Source: Alphaproteobacteria bacterium (lineage in GTDB: Bacteria; Pseudomonadota; Alphaproteobacteria; Rhizobiales; Aestuariivirgaceae). From it: a DNA stretch of 40,222 nucleotides. Below the pieces are notes generated by a model. The model ran no database searches and was not told the origin of the DNA. It saw nothing but the letters and a program-made list of their open reading frames with translations. A program made the translations under genes and the position numbers. Positions 34,601 to 40,222 of the stretch are shown piece after piece (position 1 is the first letter of the stretch; every line of letters starts with the position of its first letter). The stretch is from the NCBI GenBank assembly GCA_024640405.1, contig JAHEFB010000042.1, positions 1 to 40,222 on the forward strand. The letters run 5' to 3'.

Positions 34601-35759
34601 GGACTGGCTCCTGGGCTTGAGACAACGCTATGAACCGCTCCAGATGATGATCCGTATCACCGAATTCGTGATCCACCATAATCAGGCGGCGGGCATAATG
34701 GGCCAGCGCGTATTCCTGGGACATTCCGATACCGCCATGCAGTTGTATGCACTCCTCCGCCACCAGCCGCCCTACCCGGCCAATCAGATTTTTTGTCGCA
34801 CTGGCATTACGTTCACGCTGCATGCGCCCTGAGTTCAATACTGCCGCCAGATTGAGCACCGCAGATCGGGCCTGCTCGATTTCGATCAGCACGTTGGCCA
34901 TGCGATGCTGCAGAACCTGAAATTTGCCGATGGGACGCCCAAACTGGGTGCGCGTTTGTAAATAGTCGATGGTGAGTTCCTTGGCTGCTTCCATGGCCCC
35001 AAGCGCTTCTGCGCTGACGGCAGCAATAGCCATCGACACCCGAGTCTCAATGGCTGGAAACGCCTTTCCAGGCTTCCCCAGCAGAGCATCGGCCGGTACC
35101 TTCACATTACTCAATTCAATTTCAGCTGCAGTGCCGCCATCTATTCGTGGATAGCCACGCATCGAGATGCCAGGGGTGCCGGCGGGAACCAGAAACAAGG
35201 ATATACCGTCTGCAGAATCAAGAGCGTCATTCGTCCTCGCGCTTATAACCAGCGTCTGCGCGTTGTCCGCATTTGACACCACAGCCTTGTTGCCTGCCAA
35301 AACGAAACCCTGGCCGTCCGCTGTCGCCGTCGTTGTGACGAGCGGCAGGTCATATCTGCTGCCAGGCTCGGTATGTGCAAAAGCAAGCTGATGCCTGCCC
35401 GACATAACCTCCCGCAGCAATGCGTGTTGATCCTCGGTTCCAAGGTCAGCGATCAGTCCGCCGGCAAGTACAATGTTCTCAAGCAGTGGCTCCACTGCGC
35501 CTGCCCGGCCCAGTTCCTCGAAAACCGTGACAATATCAAACCCGTGCCCGCCCAATCCGCCGACGTTCTCTGTGAACAGAATCTGCAACACTCCCAGTTC
35601 AGCAAGTTGTACCCAGATTCCGGATGAGTCTTCCTGCCCGGCAGACGATGAATCCAATCGCATTTCGTCTGTGCAGGTATCGGACAGGAAACGCCGAAGA
35701 GTGTCTTTCAACATCATGCGCTCTTCGGTCTCTCCGAAGCTGGGTGCATTCCCGCTCAC
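34590..35759 (-). CDS. Acyl-CoA dehydrogenase (first of pair in reverse order)
   Basis: This is an FAD-dependent acyl-CoA dehydrogenase of 389 residues. Motifs include QLAFAHTEPGSRYDLPLV for substrate/FAD binding, GTAAEIELSNVKVPADALLG, TRTQFGRPIGKFQVLQHRMA and QLHGGIGMSQEYALAHYARR near the C-terminus. No classical catalytic glutamate position can be assigned with certainty by eye. Start and stop overlap both neighbours (ATGA with the upstream dehydrogenase, 11 bases with the hydratase), so it is translationally coupled. Pairs of such dehydrogenases often form a heteromeric enzyme acting on steroid or alicyclic side chains; that is an inference. Confidence 0.9.
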   Translation of the reverse strand: MSGNAPSFGETEERMMLKDTLRRFLSDTCTDEMRLDSSSAGQEDSSGIWVQLAELGVLQILFTENVGGLGGHGFDIVTVFEELGRAGAVEPLLENIVLAGGLIADLGTEDQHALLREVMSGRHQLAFAHTEPGSRYDLPLVTTTATADGQGFVLAGNKAVVSNADNAQTLVISARTNDALDSADGISLFLVPAGTPGISMRGYPRIDGGTAAEIELSNVKVPADALLGKPGKAFPAIETRVSMAIAAVSAEALGAMEAAKELTIDYLQTRTQFGRPIGKFQVLQHRMANVLIEIEQARSAVLNLAAVLNSGRMQRERNASATKNLIGRVGRLVAEECIQLHGGIGMSQEYALAHYARRLIMVDHEFGDTDHHLERFIALSQAQEPVHER

Positions 35760-36946
35760 AGGTCCAGAACCTGTTTTGCTATGATTGTCCGCTGGATCTC
35801 ATTGGAGCCACCGTAGATCGTCAACTTGCGATTGTTGAAATATTGCGCAGCGACGGGAGCTGCATACTCCGGCCCGACCGGCTGTGCATTGAACCCTTCA
35901 TCAAGTGCCTCGGATACAAACGGAATTGCATAGGGTCCCACTGCACGCCGGGTCAAATCATTGATCTGCTGGCGCAGTTCAGTACCCTTGATCTTCAGCA
36001 TGGAACTTTCAACACCCGGCGCCTGCCCGGCTGCAACCTTTGCAATGACCCTGAGATTGGTCGTTTCCATCGCCATCAAATCAATCTCGATCTGCGCAAG
36101 TCGCGCCGCGAAGTGCGGGTTTGTAATTAGTGGTTTCCCACCGGCCATTTCCTGACTGGCAATTCGCTTGACCGCATCAAGTCCGGCCTTGGCAAAGCCT
36201 GTTCCTGCAATATTTGTCCGCTCGTGGGTCAAAAGGTATTTCGCATATGTCCAGCCCTGGTTTTCTTCGCCAACCAGGTTTTCAACCGGGACGCGCACAT
36301 TGTCAAAGAACACCTCGTTGACCTCTGCTTCACCGTCGAGCAACCGGATCGGGTGCACTTCCATTCCGGGGGTTGTCATGTCAATCAACAGAAACGAGAT
36401 GCCTGATTGCGGCTTTACTTCGGTGTTGGTGCGCACCAGACAGAAAATCCAGTTGGCGTATTGCCCCAGCGTGGTCCAGGTTTTCTGGCCATTGACCACA
36501 TAGTGGTCACCATCGCGTATCGCCCTGGTTTTCAACGAAGCAAGATCCGACCCCGCACCTGGTTCGGAATATCCCTGACACCACCAGTGCTCACCGGTCA
36601 ATATGCGCGGCAAGAACCGGTCGCGCTGAGCTGCTGAACCGAATTTCTGCAATACCGGACCCAACATCATCAGACCAAACGGCACAATTCTGGGCGCGTG
36701 GGCTGCGCACAATTCTTCTTCAAAGATGAGCCGCTGATGAGCAGACCAACCAGTCCCGCCGAATTCAACCGGCCAATTGACAGCAAGCCAGCCCTGCGCA
36801 TTGAGAATTGCATGCCATTCTTCGTAATCAGCCTTGGTCATGCGTTGGCCCAATCGCATTTTCCTGCTGATCCGTGCCGGCAGTTTGCTGTCGAGAAACT
36901 GCCGCACTTCGGTTCGAAATTCCTGAAGGTCGGTTTTATCTTTCAT
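35756..36946 (-). CDS. Acyl-CoA dehydrogenase (second of pair)
   Basis: This acyl-CoA dehydrogenase has the motifs WWCQGYSEPGAGSDLASLKT, TLGQYANWIFCLVRT, GEAEVNEVFFDNVRVPVENL and KLTIYGGSNEIQRTIIAKQVL. From ATG 36946 it is 396 residues; that start forms an ATGA overlap with the end of zur. Upstream in-frame ATGs at 36961, 36976 and 36985 are also possible. Together with the following dehydrogenase it probably makes a two-subunit enzyme. The link to the zinc genes by stop/start overlap is unusual. Confidence 0.9.
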   Translation of the reverse strand: MKDKTDLQEFRTEVRQFLDSKLPARISRKMRLGQRMTKADYEEWHAILNAQGWLAVNWPVEFGGTGWSAHQRLIFEEELCAAHAPRIVPFGLMMLGPVLQKFGSAAQRDRFLPRILTGEHWWCQGYSEPGAGSDLASLKTRAIRDGDHYVVNGQKTWTTLGQYANWIFCLVRTNTEVKPQSGISFLLIDMTTPGMEVHPIRLLDGEAEVNEVFFDNVRVPVENLVGEENQGWTYAKYLLTHERTNIAGTGFAKAGLDAVKRIASQEMAGGKPLITNPHFAARLAQIEIDLMAMETTNLRVIAKVAAGQAPGVESSMLKIKGTELRQQINDLTRRAVGPYAIPFVSEALDEGFNAQPVGPEYAAPVAAQYFNNRKLTIYGGSNEIQRTIIAKQVLDL

Positions 36947-37371
36947 TGCACCATCTTGCATGACGATGGTTGGCATTTCCGACACGTGCCACGAAGCTCG
37001 ACTGTGGAGCTTTTCAGCGCAAAACCGGCATCAGTTGCAAGGGACTGCAACCTGGCGGCAACAGTATCATCGCTGATTTCCGCCACCTGACCGCAACGGT
37101 CGCAAATGGTGAACGCTATGGTTTCGTGGTCGTCGCAACTGGGATGGCGGCAGGCGACAAACGCGTTAAGGCTTTCCAGTCGATGCACCATTCCGAATTC
37201 CAGCAACTTGTCCAGTGCACGGTAGACCTGGAGCGGCGCGCGAAATCCGTGGTCTCGCAACTGATCAAGAATGGAATAAGCGCTGAGCGGTCCGCCTGAT
37301 TTTGAAAGAGCATCCAGCACGAGTGATTGATTGCGGGTCAGGTGGTTTTCTGTTTGTGCAGGTCCGTTCAT
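36943..37371 (-). CDS. zur: Zinc uptake regulator, Fur family
   Basis: This 142-residue Fur-family repressor has a winged helix (LVLDALSKSGGPLSAYSILDQL, then VYRALDKLLEFGMVHRLESLNAFVAC) and a dimerisation domain with the metal-site residues CRHPSCDDHETIAFTICDRCG and a second pair in GTCRKCQ. With the adjacent znuA, znuB and znuC it is confidently the zinc sensor Zur rather than iron-responsive Fur. It overlaps znuB by ATGA and the following dehydrogenase by ATGA. The likely operators lie between znuC and znuA. Confidence 0.93.
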   Translation of the reverse strand: MNGPAQTENHLTRNQSLVLDALSKSGGPLSAYSILDQLRDHGFRAPLQVYRALDKLLEFGMVHRLESLNAFVACRHPSCDDHETIAFTICDRCGQVAEISDDTVAARLQSLATDAGFALKSSTVELRGTCRKCQPSSCKMVQ

Positions 37372-38210
37372 TTCGAGGGCCCCTTGCCGGTCGCAATCCG
37401 TTTGGCGTCAACTCCCGTTGTAAAGTGTTTTCCGGCAGAAACCAGACTTAGGATAAACAGAATTAGTGCTGCGACCACAATGCTGGGGCCAGACGGCGTG
37501 TCAAGTTTCAGTGAACCGAAAAGGCCAGCCAGCACACTTGCAACGCCAATCAGCGCTGCAAGTATGGCCATTTGTTCGGGTCCTTTTGCAAACCTCCGGG
37601 CTGTTGCCGCCGGGATTATCAGCATCGCTGTTATCAACAAGACACCGACAATCTTCATGGATATTGCTATGATCGTTGCCATCAGCAGCATGAATATCAG
37701 ATTGGCCCGATCAGGGTTCATATTCTCCGCCTGTGCAAGTTCACGGTTCACTGTCGCTGCAAACAGAGGATGCCAGATCAGTAGCAGTACGGATATCACC
37801 ACAAGGCCACCCAGATAGATGATTGCGATATCGGCGCGCGAAACCGATAGAATATCACCGAACAAAAAGCCCATCAGGTCAATGCGTACCCAAGTCATGA
37901 AAGCCAGAACCACCAACCCCAGCGCGAGTGCTGAATGGGACAACAGTCCAAGCAAAGCATCCGAGGAAAGTGTAGCGCGTTTCTGCAACATCAGCAGCGC
38001 CAGCGAAACGCTGGCCGATACCGCAAAAACAGCGAAGGTGATGTTGATTTCAAAAAGCAATGCAAGCGCCACACCCAGCAGCGCTGCGTGAGACAGGGTA
38101 TCGCCAAAGTAGGCGAGCCTTCGCCAGACGATGAAACACCCAAGTGGCCCGGCAACCAGCGCGACGCCAACACCAGCCACAAGCGCACGTGTAAAAAAGT
38201 CATCCAGCAT
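37368..38210 (-). CDS. znuB: Zinc ABC transporter permease
   Basis: This is a 280-residue integral membrane protein of the ABC-3 family with about eight hydrophobic segments (for example RALVAGVGVALVAGPLGCFI). It has the family motif WRRLAYFGDTLSHAALLGVAL near the start, and the closing ATARRFAKGPEQMAILAA matches the coupling-helix region. The ATG at 38210 follows GGGAGG and overlaps the end of znuC by 11 bases. It is part of the znuC-znuB-zur run. Confidence 0.95.
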   Translation of the reverse strand: MLDDFFTRALVAGVGVALVAGPLGCFIVWRRLAYFGDTLSHAALLGVALALLFEINITFAVFAVSASVSLALLMLQKRATLSSDALLGLLSHSALALGLVVLAFMTWVRIDLMGFLFGDILSVSRADIAIIYLGGLVVISVLLLIWHPLFAATVNRELAQAENMNPDRANLIFMLLMATIIAISMKIVGVLLITAMLIIPAATARRFAKGPEQMAILAALIGVASVLAGLFGSLKLDTPSGPSIVVAALILFILSLVSAGKHFTTGVDAKRIATGKGPSK

Positions 38211-39069
38211 TTCCGGACCTCCCGGACTGACTCCGTTCACCAGCGTCATCTGGTTCATGTTCGTGAACATGATCATGATGATGTCCGTCATCAGGATGGC
38301 AGTGTTCGGTGATCGAGCCATCTGCATGCCGCACTGTGCCATCAGGCAGGTGCGTATGATCGTGGCTGTGTTCGTACACCGCCAGAACAGAAGTTGCCCG
38401 TGCGCCAAAAAGTTCCCTGTATTCGTCGCTGGATGCCACCGCCCCGGGAGTTCCCTGACAACATACGTGACCGTTCAAGCAGATCACCCTGTCCGTTGCA
38501 GCCATTACCACATGGAGATCATGTGAAATCAGCAGCACCCCGCAAGTCAGTTTATCGCGAATGCGCTTTATCAGATCATACAATTCGATCTCGCCTGCAA
38601 AATCGACACCCTGCACAGGTTCATCCAGAACAAGCAGGTCAGGTTTGCGGGCAATGGCCCGTGCCAGCATCACGCGCTGAAATTCCCCGCCTGACAGAGT
38701 GCGCACTTCTTCATGCTGCAAATGTAACACACCAGTTTCCGTCATTGCATCGCCGGCTTCCTGTTTCGACACCTTTCCGGTCAACCGCATGAAGCGTTCA
38801 ACGGTCAATGGCAAGGTCCAGTCGACAGAAATCTTTTGCGGTACATAGCCAACGACAAGCCCGACCCCTCTGGTAACACTGCCTTCGTCGGGCTCCAGAA
38901 TGTTCAGTGCCATTTTTGCGGTAGTCGATTTGCCGGATCCGTTGGGCCCGATCAAAGTCACGATCTCCCCGGCAGCAACTGAAAATTCCACACCGCGCAC
39001 CAGCCACCTGCCTGTCCGCTCTATTCCAGCGTTGGACATTTGCAGCAGAGGCTCTGTTGGTTTCAACAT
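38200..39069 (-). CDS. znuC: Zinc ABC transporter ATP-binding protein with His-rich tail
   Basis: This ATPase subunit (289 residues) has Walker A GPNGSGKST (41-49), the signature LSGGEFQRVMLARA, Walker B LLVLDEPVQGVD and HDLHVVMAATDRV. The C-terminal 60 residues are unusually histidine- and aspartate-rich (HSHDHTHLPDG, EHCHPDDGHHHDHVHEHE), which suits cytoplasmic zinc binding. The start at 39069 is taken because the ABC fold begins at once after it; the ribosome site is weak. It is divergent from znuA across a region with two matching repeats. Confidence 0.94.
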   Translation of the reverse strand: MLKPTEPLLQMSNAGIERTGRWLVRGVEFSVAAGEIVTLIGPNGSGKSTTAKMALNILEPDEGSVTRGVGLVVGYVPQKISVDWTLPLTVERFMRLTGKVSKQEAGDAMTETGVLHLQHEEVRTLSGGEFQRVMLARAIARKPDLLVLDEPVQGVDFAGEIELYDLIKRIRDKLTCGVLLISHDLHVVMAATDRVICLNGHVCCQGTPGAVASSDEYRELFGARATSVLAVYEHSHDHTHLPDGTVRHADGSITEHCHPDDGHHHDHVHEHEPDDAGERSQSGRSGNAG

Positions 39070-39115
39070 GATTGCACGCTTTTCATAATCGGTGTTGCGC
39101 CAATACATTGCACAT

Positions 39116-39151
39116 GTTATACCATTACACAATGACAAGTTATAACATTAC
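39116..39151. promoter_or_regulatory. Twin candidate Zur boxes between znuC and znuA
   Basis: GTTATACCATTAC (39116-39128) and GTTATAACATTAC (39139-39151) are near-identical 13-mers, 23 bp apart, within the divergent region. The core GTTATAAC is itself palindromic and resembles known alphaproteobacterial Zur operators of the ATGTTATAACAT type. Repression by Zur of both directions is a strong inference. Confidence 0.75.
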
Positions 39152-39184
39152 AATTCCTTTCATGAGGCAAGCAGGACGAGCACG

Positions 39185-40105
39185 ATGGTGCAGAAAACAA
39201 TATTGGCTGCAGTTTCAACATTTGCCTTGATGATGAGTGCTGCATACGCGACACCAAAAGTCACCACATCAATCAAACCTGTTCATTCGCTGGTTTCTGC
39301 CGTCATGAAAGGCGTCGGAACACCTGATCTGATAGTCACGGGCGCCGGATCACCTCATAGTTATGCCCTCAAGCCATCCCAGGCAGTATTGCTGGAAAAG
39401 GCAGAATTGATTTTCTGGATCGGACACGAATTCGAAACGTTCCTGGAAAAACCTGTGGAAACCATTGGTGGAAAAGCCAAATCCGTCGAGTTGATTGATA
39501 GCCCTGGTCTGGAAAAGCTGGAGCAGCGTGAAGGTGGCGCCTTTGGCGAACACGATGAAGACCATGATCACGGCCATGATCATGGTGATGAAAAACTGGA
39601 CCTCCACTTCTGGCTTGATCCTGAAAACGCCAAAGCCATGACCAGCCAGATAGCGAATACCCTGATTGCAGCCGACCCTGAAAATGCAAACCGGTACAAA
39701 GTAAATTCCATGGCCACTTTGAAAAAACTGGACGCATTGATCAAAGAGGTGTCGGCAGATCTGGCGCTGGTGAAGGGCGAGGGCTTCGTGGTGTTCCACG
39801 ATGGGTATCAGTATTTTGAAAAGCGGTTTGGCCTGTCAGCGGCTGGATCCATTACCATCAACCCCGAGATATCACCGGGACCACAGCGGGTACGCGAAAT
39901 TCGGACAAGGATCGGAGAAGTCAATGCACAATGCGTTTTTGCCGAACCGCAATTCGATGCAAAGCTGATTGCGGTCGTAACCGAAGGAACTGAAATGAAG
40001 TCCGGTGTCATCGACCCTCTCGGTGCAACATTGAAAGACGGCGCCGAGCTTTATTTCAATCTGATTAGGAATATGGCCAAATCCATTCGCGGCTGCCTTT
40101 CCTAG
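39185..40105 (+). CDS. znuA: Zinc ABC transporter, periplasmic binding protein
   Basis: This 306-residue periplasmic metal-binding protein begins with a signal peptide (cleavage after YA near residue 22). Candidate zinc ligands are His in GSPHSYALKPSQ, His in LDLHFWLDPENA, His in VVFHDGYQYF and an acidic residue in VIDPLGATLKDG. Between the first and second lies a His/Asp loop (EHDEDHDHGHDHGDE), typical of zinc rather than manganese binders. The start at 39185 has AGGACGAG ahead. It is transcribed away from znuC under shared Zur-type sites. Confidence 0.95.
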   Translation: MVQKTILAAVSTFALMMSAAYATPKVTTSIKPVHSLVSAVMKGVGTPDLIVTGAGSPHSYALKPSQAVLLEKAELIFWIGHEFETFLEKPVETIGGKAKSVELIDSPGLEKLEQREGGAFGEHDEDHDHGHDHGDEKLDLHFWLDPENAKAMTSQIANTLIAADPENANRYKVNSMATLKKLDALIKEVSADLALVKGEGFVVFHDGYQYFEKRFGLSAAGSITINPEISPGPQRVREIRTRIGEVNAQCVFAEPQFDAKLIAVVTEGTEMKSGVIDPLGATLKDGAELYFNLIRNMAKSIRGCLS

Positions 40106-40106
40106 G

Positions 40107-40222
40107 TGTGAGCTTTCAACAGGTTGTCCATTCGGCCCTGACCGAGGAGACTGGAGTTACCAGACTTAAAATCTTCTTGGAGGAGCCGAATGAACATCCA
40201 TAAGAATGCCCGCTTAACGCCG
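40107..40222 (+). mobile_element. Left end of an IS481-like element (cut by window edge)
   Basis: After znuA the sequence contains a leader and then the start of an IS481-type transposase. The exact terminal repeat cannot be fixed because the other end is outside; TGTGAGC (40107) and TGTCCATTC (40125) are both possible ends. Confidence 0.5.
40190..40222 (+). CDS. IS481-family transposase, 5' fragment
   Basis: Eleven codons, MNIHKNARLTP, run to the window edge. This N-terminus is characteristic of IS481-family transposases. The ribosome site GGAGGAG lies before the ATG. The rest lies outside the window, so integrity cannot be judged. Confidence 0.72.
   Translation, partial: MNIHKNARLTP

Noticed and set aside
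1..40222. CRISPR arrays, rRNA and tRNA genes
   Set aside because: No regularly spaced repeats or recognisable RNA gene sequences were seen.

Overview
The window reads as chromosomal DNA of a moderately GC-rich alphaproteobacterium with marine or soil methylotroph-like habits (Rhizobiales or Roseobacter type). Evidence is the imuA-imuB-dnaE2 mutagenesis cassette, split glutamate-synthase genes of the MgsABC/GlxBCD type, a Tmm/Tdm/Tmo trimethylamine system and a Zur-znuABC zinc locus. No rRNA, tRNA or CRISPR array was recognised. An IS481-like element begins at the right edge.

Layout. 1-5628: SOS-type translesion cassette (imuA cut by the left edge, imuB, dnaE2). 5790-12899: XRE-cupin regulator, an Amt-family transporter with a 71-aa membrane partner and a strong terminator, then mgsA-mgsB-mgsC-gmaS for methylamine assimilation through gamma-glutamylmethylamide and N-methylglutamate. 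13014-14110: an unrecognised 194-aa protein and a cupin. 14185-19354 (minus strand): a second, parallel set made of a glutamine-synthetase-like ligase, a class II amidotransferase, a GXGXG domain, an FMN synthase domain and a 136-aa unknown protein. 19688-21276: a FadR-type GntR regulator and a Nit2-like amidase. 21651-28128: tmoX-tmoV-tmoW-tmm-DUF1194. 28254-31227: a small secreted protein and tdm (TMAO demethylase) on the minus strand. 31518-32644: a cupin and a GT34-like glycosyltransferase. 32805-36946: nitronate monooxygenase-like, enoyl-CoA hydratase and two acyl-CoA dehydrogenases. 36943-40105: zur, znuB, znuC and divergent znuA.

How it fits together. TMAO is imported by TmoXVW or made from trimethylamine by Tmm. 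Tdm splits it to dimethylamine and formaldehyde. Methylamine formed downstream (the dimethylamine monooxygenase is not in the window) is ligated to glutamate by GmaS and turned into N-methylglutamate by MgsABC. N-methylglutamate dehydrogenase is also missing here and must lie elsewhere.

The main candidate for an undescribed system is the second ligase/split-synthase cluster with its 136-aa protein. It mirrors gmaS-mgsABC in architecture. Its FMN subunit keeps a cysteine motif typical of the glutamate-synthase 3Fe-4S cluster, which MgsC has lost, and its ligase differs at the usual glutamate-binding loop. Its promoter carries three ACCAAT repeats spaced exactly 11 bp apart, and related CCAAT-type motifs lie upstream of the amidase and tmoX genes. 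A second unusual point is that znuC-znuB-zur run by stop/start overlaps straight into an acyl-CoA oxidation cluster.
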